The position numbers and the translations under genes are program-made. The notes under the pieces were generated by a model that worked only from the letters and a program-made list of their open reading frames with translations, made no database searches and was not told where the DNA came from. Below are positions 54,308 through 62,873 of a DNA stretch of 64,000 nucleotides, piece by piece (position 1 is the stretch's first letter; every line of letters begins with the position of its first letter). This DNA is from Dokdonia sp. GTDB lineage: Bacteria > Bacteroidota > Bacteroidia > Flavobacteriales > Flavobacteriaceae. The stretch spans positions 1 to 64,000 of the forward strand of contig JAHDIF010000012.1 of NCBI GenBank assembly GCA_020630915.1. The letters run 5' to 3'.

Positions 54308-55741
54308 TTAACAATCACTCATGGCCACATTAACAGCGAGCCCTCCTTCTGACGTTTCTTTATACTTTGTGTTCATATCTTGTGCGGTTTGCCACATAGT
54401 CTCTATTACTTTGTCTAAGGGTACCTTGGCATTTGCGGCATCTGCATCTAGTGCCATCTCGCAGGCATTAATGGCTTTAATGGCTCCCATTGCATTGCGT
54501 TCTATACAAGGTATTTGTACAAGACCTCCTATGGGATCACAGGTAAGACCTAGATGGTGCTCCATCGCGATCTCTGCGGCCATAAGGACTTCTTCTGGAG
54601 AGCCTCCCATAAGCTCCGTAAGTCCAGCGGCCGCCATAGCGCTACTTACACCTATTTCTGCCTGACAACCGCCCATAGCTGCAGAGATAGTAGCACCTTT
54701 TTTAAACAAACTGCCTATTTCTCCTGCTACGAGCATAAAACGTTTTACATCGTCAAAGTTGGCATCGTGATTCTCAATCACCATATAGTACATCATCACA
54801 GCAGGAATCACTCCAGCACTGCCATTTGTAGGTGCGGTTACAACACGCCCCAGTGAGGCGTTTACTTCATTTACCGCCAGGGCGAAGCAGGATACCCATT
54901 TTAATATTTCGCGAAAGCGTACTTCTGTACTTCGTATCGCTTTAATCCACTCATATTTATCTGAGTACGTGGCGTCTTTGATTAATTTTTTATGAGTGTC
55001 AAAAGCGCGTCTTCGTACATTGAGGCCTCCAGGTAAAGTACCTTCGGTATGGCATCCTACATACATAGAATCTAGCATTACATCCCAAATTTGATACATA
55101 CGCTTGTTTACTTCCTCCTCGCTGCGCAAGAAAAGTTCATTTTCTAAGACTATTTGGGAGATAGATTTTTGCTCGTTTAAGGCGTATTGTAATAAATCTG
55201 TTGCTTTTTCAACAGGACGGGCCAGGCATTGGAATTGGTGCATTTTCTTTTCTGCACGCTTACGCTCTTCTTGTACAACAAACCCACCTCCTATAGAATA
55301 GAAAGTTTCTTCTATGTTTTTTGACCCTGCGCTTGCGCGAAAGGTGATGCCATTAGGATGAAAGGGTAAGAAGTCTTTATGAAAAATGATTTGCGACTCT
55401 GGGTCAAAATCAATCATACGGTCTCCATCAAAGTTGAGTCTTTTAAACAACTTAATATTTTCTACATCTGTAGGGATGTCTTCGATACTACAGGTTTGGG
55501 GATCTGCCCCAGTAAGTCCCATGATAACGGCTACATCTGTTGCATGACCTATACCAGTTAAGGAAAGTGAGCCATATAAGTCTACATCTACAGTTTGAAC
55601 TTTTTCAAAAAGTCCATCTTTCTTAAGTTTTTTTATAAAACGTCTGGCCGCTCGCCAGGGTCCCAAAGTATGAGAGCTAGAAGGACCTACGCCTATTTTA
55701 AGCATATCAAAGACTGAGATACTTTCAATTTGCTTTGTCAT
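54308..55741 (-). CDS. sdaA: L-serine ammonia-lyase, iron-sulfur type
   Basis: A 477-residue single-chain L-serine dehydratase that turns serine into pyruvate and ammonia. The N-terminal beta domain shows SVFDMLKIGVGPSSSHTLGP. The C-terminal alpha domain has the cluster-binding GGCQAEIGVSSAMAAAGL and the PIGGLVQIPCIERNAMG motifs. The last residue is Cys (VAMSDC), the typical tail that plugs the active site. Variant palindromes at 54905 and 55331. An operator-like inverted repeat lies upstream. Confidence 0.95.
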   Translation of the reverse strand: MTKQIESISVFDMLKIGVGPSSSHTLGPWRAARRFIKKLKKDGLFEKVQTVDVDLYGSLSLTGIGHATDVAVIMGLTGADPQTCSIEDIPTDVENIKLFKRLNFDGDRMIDFDPESQIIFHKDFLPFHPNGITFRASAGSKNIEETFYSIGGGFVVQEERKRAEKKMHQFQCLARPVEKATDLLQYALNEQKSISQIVLENELFLRSEEEVNKRMYQIWDVMLDSMYVGCHTEGTLPGGLNVRRRAFDTHKKLIKDATYSDKYEWIKAIRSTEVRFREILKWVSCFALAVNEVNASLGRVVTAPTNGSAGVIPAVMMYYMVIENHDANFDDVKRFMLVAGEIGSLFKKGATISAAMGGCQAEIGVSSAMAAAGLTELMGGSPEEVLMAAEIAMEHHLGLTCDPIGGLVQIPCIERNAMGAIKAINACEMALDADAANAKVPLDKVIETMWQTAQDMNTKYKETSEGGLAVNVAMSDC

Positions 55742-55764
55742 ACGTGCTACCTGTTTGTATCACT

Positions 55765-55798
55765 TTTACAGTGATGTATTACTGTAAATTCAAATGTA
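55765..55798 (-). promoter_or_regulatory. sdaA promoter and operator-like inverted repeat
   Basis: On the minus strand, TACATTTG (55791-55798) is a perfect TAnnTTTG -7 box. Directly after it, TTTACAGT-N8-ACTGTAAA (55765-55788) is a perfect 8-bp inverted repeat over the likely transcription start. An overlapping ATCAC...GTGAT repeat gives an alternative pairing. A repressor site is likely. Confidence 0.5.
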
Positions 55799-55841
55799 GT
55801 CCTTTTTAGAATTTGAAAAACATATAGCGCAAAGAAAAAGA

Positions 55842-56528
55842 TTACATACTACTGCTTAGTATAATAATAGATACAGGGACGATATTATTCATAAAGTGCA
55901 ATATCATAGGCCATACTAAATCTATGTTTTTCTTCTTTACCCATCCTAATATAAAGCCAGCGATTACTTGTGGTACAACGAGTAACACCAGCGCAGCATT
56001 AAATGTAAAACTGTCTACATAATTGCTAATATGCACAAGACCAAAAAGTAGAGAGGATGTGATAAGTATGGGAAGCACATACTTGGATAGTTGAGATCGT
56101 AGGTAGGCCGTTTTTTCTGTTGCAATTAGTTGCTTAAGAATGGTGTAAGTTGTAAACAAGACTACGCCAGAAAACCCTAGTCTTATAGCCCAATGTATGG
56201 ATTCTGGAAGAAAACCAGCACCCAAAAAAACAGGCCATGAACAGATAAATAAGATTAGATCTGAGTGACTGGGCTCAATGAGCGTTCTAAACATCATTTC
56301 TTCTACAATGGGTGCAAATATGCACGCCATAATAATCAGTTTGATAGGATTGTTTTGCGCCATATCTAATATGGCCGTTTGTTCGTATTCTTTGTTGAGA
56401 ATCTCAGGAAACCAAATGTTCAAAACCCCAATAATAACCCCAAAGAGAATATAGAGTAACCAGAGATTACCGTAGGCTTTTAAGAGAAAGGTAGTTTTTT
56501 CTGAAGTGTTTTTTTTGATTTCTTTCAT
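55842..56528 (-). CDS. CPBP (CAAX-like) intramembrane metalloprotease family protein
   Basis: A 228-residue membrane protein of about six to eight helices with the family motif PIVEEMMFRTLIEP (EExxxR), and later SSLLFGLVHISN and WPMILHFMNNIVPV supplying His and Asn residues. These proteins are probable intramembrane proteases; in bacteria many relate to bacteriocin self-immunity or cell-surface processing, but the substrate here is unknown. Confidence 0.88.
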   Translation of the reverse strand: MKEIKKNTSEKTTFLLKAYGNLWLLYILFGVIIGVLNIWFPEILNKEYEQTAILDMAQNNPIKLIIMACIFAPIVEEMMFRTLIEPSHSDLILFICSWPVFLGAGFLPESIHWAIRLGFSGVVLFTTYTILKQLIATEKTAYLRSQLSKYVLPILITSSLLFGLVHISNYVDSFTFNAALVLLVVPQVIAGFILGWVKKKNIDLVWPMILHFMNNIVPVSIIILSSSM

Positions 56529-56594
56529 ATAGATTAGGTAACAAAAATAACTTTTTGTTACCTAATCTACCTTCTTTATTTTCTTCACATTTAA

Positions 56595-56879
56595 CTATAG
56601 AATTATATTAAAACTAATTATCAATACATTAACGACGGTACTTGCGGTTAACAAATTAAAAATAAGCGGTGGCTCTTGAACCGTAAGTATTGCCGCATTA
56701 TGTAGGCTGCAGACAACAACTGAAACAAAAACTACAAGCATTTCTATAAGTCCGTGTCCGTTCATAAGAGTGCTCATTATAGCTATTGATCCCAAGCAGG
56801 TTGAAAGTATAATACCCAAAGTAGAATACCCTATACTGTTTTTAGTAAATTCTTTTGAAAGTTGTGAATACGTTGTCAT
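56595..56879 (-). CDS. small membrane protein
   Basis: A 94-residue product with three hydrophobic segments (GIILSTCLGSIAIMSTL, EMLVVFVSVVVCSLHNAAIL, LTASTVVNVLIISFNIIL). No family is recognised. It lies between the CPBP protease and the Crp/Fnr gene on the same strand, with gaps of about 65 and 90 bases. Confidence 0.6.
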   Translation of the reverse strand: MTTYSQLSKEFTKNSIGYSTLGIILSTCLGSIAIMSTLMNGHGLIEMLVVFVSVVVCSLHNAAILTVQEPPLIFNLLTASTVVNVLIISFNIIL

Positions 56880-56971
56880 AACACTGTTGTTTTTAATTAC
56901 AGTGTAAATGTATGTTCAAAGGATAGCCTATAAAATGATAATTATCAGGTTTAAAAAAAATATACTTACGC

Positions 56972-57661
56972 TTATAAATCCTTTAATGCAGTAAGGTTTA
57001 GTATTTTAATTTTTTTTGCGCTCGTAGAGATAATTTTATCTTTCTTTAGTTGAGCCAGAAGTCTTATGCACGACTCTGTAGCAGTCCCAATAATAGAGGC
57101 TAGATCCTCTCGAGTAACTGATAATGCAATATATCCATCTTGATCAGTTCCAAAGTTATTTTGAAAGAAAAGTAGTGTGTCAGCAAGTCTTTGTAGTACT
57201 GTCTTTTGAGCAAGAAGCGTATTTTTTTTCTGTGATAGCCTAATGTCTTCTGAAAACTTCTTCAACAATTCTTGACTGAAATTGGGGTTGGTCCGTATTA
57301 AATTCTCAATTTTATCTTTAGGAATAAAGCAAACCTCCATATCCTGTAGTGCATGTGCACTGAGTTGAGCTGTTTCTTGGGAGATTAAGGACCTTTTACC
57401 TATAACTTCTCCTTTAGGAACTATTTTAACAATATGTTGTTTTCCTTCTGGATTAACCTGGGACAGTTTGGAAGCGCCAGATCGAACGCAATAAACCCCA
57501 TTTAAGCGCTTTCCTTCTTCAAAAAGGGATGCCCCTTTTTTCAAGTTTAGTTCGCTTTTTGCATCAGATATTTCTTTTAGCTCCTCTTTAGAAAGCGCTT
57601 TTAGCTCATTGAGCTGTCTTATGATGCAATTTTCGCAGCGCGACTTATCTGATGTTACCAT
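56972..57661 (-). CDS. Crp/Fnr-family transcription regulator
   Basis: The start at 57661 (MVTSDKSRCENCIIRQ) is the more usual N terminus; a start at 57676 adds five residues. The 229-residue product has a cyclic-nucleotide-type beta domain (FEEGKRLNGVYCVRSGASKL) and a C-terminal helix-turn-helix with SVTREDLASIIGTATESCIR. The N-terminal CENC pair recalls FNR proteins, but a full four-Cys cluster set is not obvious. It may sense oxygen or redox. Divergent from dnaK. Confidence 0.88.
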   Translation of the reverse strand: MVTSDKSRCENCIIRQLNELKALSKEELKEISDAKSELNLKKGASLFEEGKRLNGVYCVRSGASKLSQVNPEGKQHIVKIVPKGEVIGKRSLISQETAQLSAHALQDMEVCFIPKDKIENLIRTNPNFSQELLKKFSEDIRLSQKKNTLLAQKTVLQRLADTLLFFQNNFGTDQDGYIALSVTREDLASIIGTATESCIRLLAQLKKDKIISTSAKKIKILNLTALKDL

Positions 57662-57709
57662 AGTATAAAAGTACATATAACTTTGCGTATTGAGATAAAA
57701 GGGTGTTAA

Positions 57710-57723
57710 GCTTTCGCGAAAGC
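57710..57723. repeat. exact GCTTTCGCGAAAGC palindrome between crp/fnr-type gene and dnaK
   Basis: One of only two intergenic exact copies among thirteen in the window (the other is at 21411-21424). Confidence 0.85.
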
Positions 57724-57735
57724 AAAATCACAAAA

Positions 57736-57760
57736 ATGACACCTTGTCATATTTTTGGCA
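57736..57760 (+). promoter_or_regulatory. inverted repeat and TTTTTGGCA element upstream of dnaK
   Basis: ATGACA-CCT-TGTCAT (57736-57750) is a perfect six-base inverted repeat, followed by ATTTTTGGCA about 65 bases before the dnaK ATG. The arrangement looks like an operator plus promoter element, possibly for stress control of dnaK; no known consensus fits fully. Confidence 0.4.
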
Positions 57761-57823
57761 GTGGCATAATGATTGACTATTGATGGGTGTTGAAAATTTT
57801 AAATAACACTTAATACATATATA

Positions 57824-59734
57824 ATGAGTAAGATAATAGGAATTGACTTAGGTACTACCAATTCGTGCGTTGCCGTAATGGAAGGTAACGAACCAACGGT
57901 AATCCCTAATGCAGAAGGAAAGCGTACAACGCCCTCTGTAATTGCTTTTGTAGAAGGCGGAGAGATTAAAGTAGGAGATCCTGCAAAAAGACAAGCGGTA
58001 ACAAACCCAACAAAAACCATAGCGTCTATCAAGCGTTTTATGGGGAATAAATACTCTGAGTCTAGTAAAGAAGCAGAGCGTGCAGCATATAAAGTTGTAA
58101 AAGGCGATAACGATACACCGCGTGTAGACATAGATGGTCGTCTGTATACTCCACAAGAATTATCTGCAATGACCCTTCAGAAAATGAAGAAAACGGCGGA
58201 AGATTATTTAGGACAAGACGTAACACGTGCTGTGATTACAGTGCCAGCATATTTTAACGATTCACAACGTCAAGCGACTAAGGAAGCAGGAGAAATTGCA
58301 GGTCTTAAAGTAGAACGTATTATTAACGAACCTACGGCAGCAGCGCTTGCTTACGGTCTTGATAAAAAAGATAGTGATCAAAAAATAGTAGTTTTTGATT
58401 TTGGAGGGGGTACCCATGATGTGTCTATCCTTGAACTAGGGGATGGTGTATTTGAAGTACTGTCTACAGATGGAGATACGCACTTAGGAGGAGATGATGT
58501 AGATCAAAAAATCATTAACTGGCTGGCAGAGGAGTTTCTTGCAGATGAAGATATGGATCTTCGTAAAGACCCAATGGCTTTACAGCGTCTTAAGGAAGCA
58601 GCAGAAAAAGCTAAGATTGAACTTTCTTCGTCTACTCAGACAGAAATTAACTTGCCTTATGTAACAGCTACCGCTAGTGGACCTAAACACTTAGTACGCA
58701 GCTTAAGTCGTGCAAAGTTTGAAGCACTAATTGATGATCTTGTAAAAAGAACAATTGAGCCTTGCCAGACAGCCCTTAAAGCTGCTGGATTAAGCACAGG
58801 AGATATAGATGAAATTATTCTAGTAGGAGGATCTACACGTATTCCTGCAGTACAAGAAGCAGTAGAGAAGTTCTTCGGGAAAGCACCTTCTAAAGGGGTT
58901 AATCCAGATGAGGTAGTAGCAGTAGGTGCTGCAATTCAAGGTGGGGTACTTACAGGAGATGTAAAAGACGTATTACTTCTAGATGTAACACCACTTTCTT
59001 TAGGTATTGAGACTATGGGTAATGTATTCACAAAGCTTATTGAGTCTAACACCACAATTCCTACAAAGAAGTCACAGGTATTCTCTACAGCGGCAGATAA
59101 TCAGCCTAGTGTAGATATTCACGTATTGCAAGGAGAACGTCCTATGGCGGCAGATAATAAGACAATAGGTCGTTTTCAACTTACAGATATCCCACCAGCA
59201 CAAAGAGGAGTACCACAAATTGAGGTGACTTTTGATATAGATGCAAATGGTATTATTAAAGTAAGTGCTGTAGATAAAGCGACTGGAAAATCTCAGGATA
59301 TCCGTATCGAAGCATCTTCTGGACTTTCTGAAGAAGAAATTGCAAAAATGAAAGCAGAAGCAGAGGCAAATGCAGAAGCAGACAAGAAAGCCAAAGAAAC
59401 GGCAGATAAGATTAATGAGGCAGATGGAATGATCTTTCAGACAGAGAAGCAATTAAAGGAATTTGGAGATAAGCTTTCTGATGATAAGAAAAAGCCTATC
59501 GAAGATGCACTTGCAGAGTTAAAAACTGCCTTCGAAACAAAGGACGTAGATACTATCCAGCCTAAGCTAGACGCTATCAACGAGGCTTGGAAAGTAGCTT
59601 CAGAAGAGATGTACAAAGCACAAGCAGAGGCACAAGGTGGTGCACAACCAGGTCCTGATGCTCAGGCCGGAGGAGATGCAGCTGGCGATGATAGTGCAGA
59701 TGTAGAAGATGTAGACTTCGAAGAGGTGAAGTAA
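57824..59734 (+). CDS. dnaK: chaperone DnaK (Hsp70)
   Basis: A 636-residue Hsp70. The ATPase domain shows [47 protein letters not shown] (His where many phyla have Phe, usual in Bacteroidota) and [13 protein letters not shown]. The substrate domain and helical lid follow, ending in a Gly/Asp-rich tail ([16 protein letters not shown]). It refolds or holds unfolded proteins with DnaJ and GrpE, which are not in this window. It is monocistronic, with a strong terminator. Confidence 0.98.
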   Translation: MSKIIGIDLGTTNSCVAVMEGNEPTVIPNAEGKRTTPSVIAFVEGGEIKVGDPAKRQAVTNPTKTIASIKRFMGNKYSESSKEAERAAYKVVKGDNDTPRVDIDGRLYTPQELSAMTLQKMKKTAEDYLGQDVTRAVITVPAYFNDSQRQATKEAGEIAGLKVERIINEPTAAALAYGLDKKDSDQKIVVFDFGGGTHDVSILELGDGVFEVLSTDGDTHLGGDDVDQKIINWLAEEFLADEDMDLRKDPMALQRLKEAAEKAKIELSSSTQTEINLPYVTATASGPKHLVRSLSRAKFEALIDDLVKRTIEPCQTALKAAGLSTGDIDEIILVGGSTRIPAVQEAVEKFFGKAPSKGVNPDEVVAVGAAIQGGVLTGDVKDVLLLDVTPLSLGIETMGNVFTKLIESNTTIPTKKSQVFSTAADNQPSVDIHVLQGERPMAADNKTIGRFQLTDIPPAQRGVPQIEVTFDIDANGIIKVSAVDKATGKSQDIRIEASSGLSEEEIAKMKAEAEANAEADKKAKETADKINEADGMIFQTEKQLKEFGDKLSDDKKKPIEDALAELKTAFETKDVDTIQPKLDAINEAWKVASEEMYKAQAEAQGGAQPGPDAQAGGDAAGDDSADVEDVDFEEVK

Positions 59735-59779
59735 ATAAAACAATAAGCGCACAAGGTAAAAACTTTGTAACTTTAAAAA

Positions 59780-59809
59780 ATCCCCGCAACGTAGTTGTGG
59801 GGATTTTTT
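59780..59809 (+). terminator. intrinsic terminator of dnaK
   Basis: ATCCCCGCAAC-GTA-GTTGTGGGGAT forms an 11-bp stem with one G-U pair, followed by a run of Ts on the plus strand. The A-run on the other side makes it potentially bidirectional. Confidence 0.9.
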
Positions 59810-60010
59810 GTGCGCTTTTGCTAAAATCTGTAATTTTATTTTAGGATCAGAGGGAAACCAAATATGTATAACCTACCCCTTGTAGAAACCCACCCCGCTT
59901 CAAGACTTTGTGTCCATCTCCATACACCTAATACCTTTTGATTATAGCTGTTTTTGCAATCAAAACGCTTGAGGGTAATTAAAATCATACCAAGAATACA
60001 TTCTTAATTT

Positions 60011-60658
60011 TTAAGTGCAGAACGCTTTAATGTATGTAACATTTACTTCGTGCACTCCTTCAAAAACCTCCACGCGCAACCTATTACCAAAAAGTGCAGT
60101 ACCCTTAAGCTGTTGTTCTGTCTTGCGTGCTTCATTAATGTATTCATCTTTGTCGCCATAAAGATAGGTGACGGGCGTAGTCGGGCTGAGATACTCAAAT
60201 GCTTCTGGTGTTAACTCCTGCGGGATGGCTCCAGAGTGCAGTAAAAGATGACTACAGTCTATCTTGCGACTGGCCGCCCATCGTGTGACAATAGAAACCC
60301 CTTGCGAATATCCCATTAAAATAAGTTTTATATCTAGGTCTTGCCACTGTTTACTTTCACCCTGCCACACAGCATCTATATAATTAAGTACATTTTCTGT
60401 TTCTAATAGGGTATTCTCTTTAGTGAGCCAGCTGGCACCCACATATTTAAAACGTTTGTCTTGATAGTACTTACTGGGAGCTTGTGGAGCGATTATATAA
60501 TTTTCATCAGGATCTAAGTCTTTAAAATATTTGATAAAATACTTAGAGAGGTATCCCATCCCGTGAAAGACGAACCAAACATTTTTTGTTTTTCGCGTAA
60601 GCGTATTTAAAGTTACATACGTATTATTGTGGGTATAAGAAACTTGTACTTCTTTCAT
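60011..60658 (-). CDS. alpha/beta-hydrolase (carboxylesterase-like)
   Basis: A 215-residue alpha/beta-hydrolase with the oxyanion region FVFHGMGYLSKYF, the nucleophile elbow LMGYSQGVSIVTRW (Ser in GYSQG), and C-terminal TYLYGDKDEY and GVHEVN giving the likely Asp and His. It resembles the phospholipase/carboxylesterase group. Substrate unknown. Its start overlaps the stop of the GNAT gene by four bases (ATGA), so the two are co-translated. Confidence 0.85.
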   Translation of the reverse strand: MKEVQVSYTHNNTYVTLNTLTRKTKNVWFVFHGMGYLSKYFIKYFKDLDPDENYIIAPQAPSKYYQDKRFKYVGASWLTKENTLLETENVLNYIDAVWQGESKQWQDLDIKLILMGYSQGVSIVTRWAASRKIDCSHLLLHSGAIPQELTPEAFEYLSPTTPVTYLYGDKDEYINEARKTEQQLKGTALFGNRLRVEVFEGVHEVNVTYIKAFCT

Positions 60659-61230
60659 AGGATATCTTTAAAAGTCGTCTCTTTTAATCCAGCCCACTCC
60701 GATCGTACAATTCCATAACAGCAAGAATTTCTTCTAAAACCTGTTTTGGTAATCACATTACTGCGTAAGATTCCCTCTAGGGTAGCGCCTATTTTTTCGA
60801 CAGCTTTTCTTGAAACAATGTTGCGTTCGTCTATGCGAAACTCTACTTTTTGATAATTGAGTTTTTCAAAAGCATATTGGAGCATTAAGTACTTAATATG
60901 TTGATTAAGACCGCTTCCGCGAAAATTTTCTCCCAACCAAGTCCATCCTATGTGCACTACTTTATTTTTTTTGTCAATATGGCCAAAGCGCGTACACCCT
61001 GCAAAAGCATTATACTTTTTGTCAAAAATTATAAACGGCAATGCGTTTCCAGCTTCTTTTAAGAGAATAGCCTCATGAAGGTAGCTGCGCAATTTTTTAG
61101 GCGTTGAAATATCAGAAGATCCATACTTATAAAGATCAACTTGTCTAGATAGTGGCAGTAAATCTCTGTAGTGATGTTGTTCTAAGCTTAGTAGTTTTGC
61201 CCTACTGTTTTGCAAGGATTTGGCTTTCAT
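60655..61230 (-). CDS. RimJ/RimL-type GNAT N-acetyltransferase
   Basis: Start at 61230 (MKAKSLQNSRAKLLSLEQ), as the upstream extension of the frame overlaps the divergent gene. The 191-residue product shows a RimJ/RimL-like GNAT fold: FGHIDKKNKVVHIGWTWLG, LGENFRGSGLNQHIKYLML with the acyl-CoA loop, and ERNIVSRKAVEKIGATLEG. Typical substrates are protein N termini or small amines; the target is not known. A partial palindrome variant is at 60911. Confidence 0.85.
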   Translation of the reverse strand: MKAKSLQNSRAKLLSLEQHHYRDLLPLSRQVDLYKYGSSDISTPKKLRSYLHEAILLKEAGNALPFIIFDKKYNAFAGCTRFGHIDKKNKVVHIGWTWLGENFRGSGLNQHIKYLMLQYAFEKLNYQKVEFRIDERNIVSRKAVEKIGATLEGILRSNVITKTGFRRNSCCYGIVRSEWAGLKETTFKDIL

Positions 61231-61262
61231 AAATCGTATCTTCGTTTTGTAAAAATACTGCA

Positions 61263-61685
61263 ATGAATTTGACAAAAGAAGAAATTCTCTCTCGACTTGC
61301 TCTTAGTAGCAGGAATACATTAATGGAGACTTTAGATATTAGATACATAGATGTGGGTGAAGATTATCTAGTGGCACAAATGCCTGTTACCTCTAGAGTT
61401 CATCAACCCGATGGAGTATTGCACGGAGGCGCCTCTCTAGCACTGGCAGAAAGTGTAGGAAGTGCAGCTAGTTTTCTTTTTCTAAATGGACAAGACGTGA
61501 TGGTGAGGGGATTAGAGATTTCGGCAAATCATATTAAGAGTAAAAAAGAAGGGATGGTCTATGCAAAAGCTTCTTTTATCCATAAAGGGCGTACGACACA
61601 AATATGGAATATAGATATTGTAGATGAAGATGATGTGTTGATTTCTAAAGCAAAACTTACGACCATCGTTCTTCAGAAAAAGTGA
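61263..61685 (+). CDS. hotdog thioesterase, probable DHNA-CoA thioesterase
   Basis: A 140-residue PaaI/4HBT-type hotdog thioesterase with the catalytic region RVHQPDGVLHGGASLALAESVG. Its stop overlaps the menF start (TGATG) and menD follows, so it probably hydrolyses 1,4-dihydroxy-2-naphthoyl-CoA in menaquinone synthesis. The family and context support this, but other acyl-CoA substrates are possible. Confidence 0.85.
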   Translation: MNLTKEEILSRLALSSRNTLMETLDIRYIDVGEDYLVAQMPVTSRVHQPDGVLHGGASLALAESVGSAASFLFLNGQDVMVRGLEISANHIKSKKEGMVYAKASFIHKGRTTQIWNIDIVDEDDVLISKAKLTTIVLQKK

Positions 61686-62809
61686 TGGATAGTCTAGCGT
61701 CATTTTTTGATACAACCCAAGAGTTCAATCTTCCTTTTGTTGTATATCGTAAACCCAATGAAGATAGGGTGCTTTCTTTTTGCCAAAAAAATGCTTCATT
61801 GTATGCTGTTAAGGATTTTGATGAGGAGGGATTTGTTTTTGCACCCTTTGACACAAAATGCCCTCCTATATTGTTCCCCACATCTCATTGCAATAAACAG
61901 GAGTTTGACTTTATAGAAGAAGTAAGCTCTTTGCCTAAAAAGAAAGTGCAAAGTAGCGAAGAAGAACGACAACGTCATCTACAGTTAGTAAAGGAAGGCA
62001 TAAAAGCAATACAAGGAAGTGAGATGCAAAAGGTAGTGCTTTCGCGAAAGCATATAGAAAAAATACAAAGTGGTACAACAAGTTTAAAAACATTTAAGAG
62101 ACTTTTAAATACATATCCTAATGCCTTTGTTTATTGCTGGTATCACCCTAAGGTAGGACTTTGGATGGGAGCGACTCCAGAAACGCTATTGTCTGTAAAA
62201 AATAGAAGACTAGAGACAATGGCACTTGCTGGAACCCAGACTTATGTTGGACAGGAGAATGTTACGTGGGGTCATAAAGAAAAGGAAGAGCAGGCATTAG
62301 TAACACAATCTATTGTGGAGAATCTGTCGCCTTTAGTAGATCAAGGGTTAAGTATTAACGGCCCTTTTACTTCAAGGGCAGGGAGTTTATTACATCTTAA
62401 AACTGAAATTTCGGCCCCGGTGGATCTTACAAAATTATCACTAAAAAAGGTGATAGCATCCTTGCATCCCACGCCTGCCATATGTGGGTTTCCAAAGGAA
62501 CTAGCACAACAATTTATTGCTCAGAAGGAAGGCTACGATAGAAGTTTTTATACAGGATATTTAGGCGAACTAAATTATAAAGAAACAAAAACGAGATCTA
62601 GTTCTAGGCGTAATGTGGAGAATAGGGCTTACAAATCTATACATACGACCTCTTCTTTGTTTGTAAATTTAAGATGTATGCAATGGATAGGAGCAGAGGC
62701 GCACATATATGTAGGCGGAGGGATTACTGCTGGAAGTATGCCGGAGTCTGAGTGGTTAGAAACCGAAAATAAGATGGCAACAATGTATGCCATTCTAGAT
62801 ACAGAATAG
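61685..62809 (+). CDS. menF: isochorismate synthase
   Basis: A chorismate-utilising enzyme of about 374 residues. The conserved C-terminal half shows VVLSRKHIE, YCWYHPKVGLWMGATPETLL, LETMALAGTQ, HLKTEI and HPTPAICGFPKELAQQFI, then the Arg/Gly-rich end near LRCMQWIGAEAHIYVGGGIT. It converts chorismate to isochorismate, the first committed step to menaquinone. A GTG at 61682 is an alternative start. An exact GCTTTCGCGAAAGC (62038-62051) encodes LSRK. Confidence 0.92.
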   Translation: MDSLASFFDTTQEFNLPFVVYRKPNEDRVLSFCQKNASLYAVKDFDEEGFVFAPFDTKCPPILFPTSHCNKQEFDFIEEVSSLPKKKVQSSEEERQRHLQLVKEGIKAIQGSEMQKVVLSRKHIEKIQSGTTSLKTFKRLLNTYPNAFVYCWYHPKVGLWMGATPETLLSVKNRRLETMALAGTQTYVGQENVTWGHKEKEEQALVTQSIVENLSPLVDQGLSINGPFTSRAGSLLHLKTEISAPVDLTKLSLKKVIASLHPTPAICGFPKELAQQFIAQKEGYDRSFYTGYLGELNYKETKTRSSSRRNVENRAYKSIHTTSSLFVNLRCMQWIGAEAHIYVGGGITAGSMPESEWLETENKMATMYAILDTE

Positions 62810-62873
62810 TGTGGTTTAAACAGTATTTCATACAAGGTCTCAGTAACAATTTTCGTATTTTTGTGCTAGGACT

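Noticed and set aside
57750-57775. Sigma-54 promoter before dnaK
   Set aside because: TTGGCA is present but the required GC element at the correct distance is not, so the match is partial.
59817-60010. Small gene between dnaK terminator and the hydrolase
   Set aside because: Only a 25-codon frame (about 59864-59941) with no support; region otherwise AT-rich with nothing recognisable.
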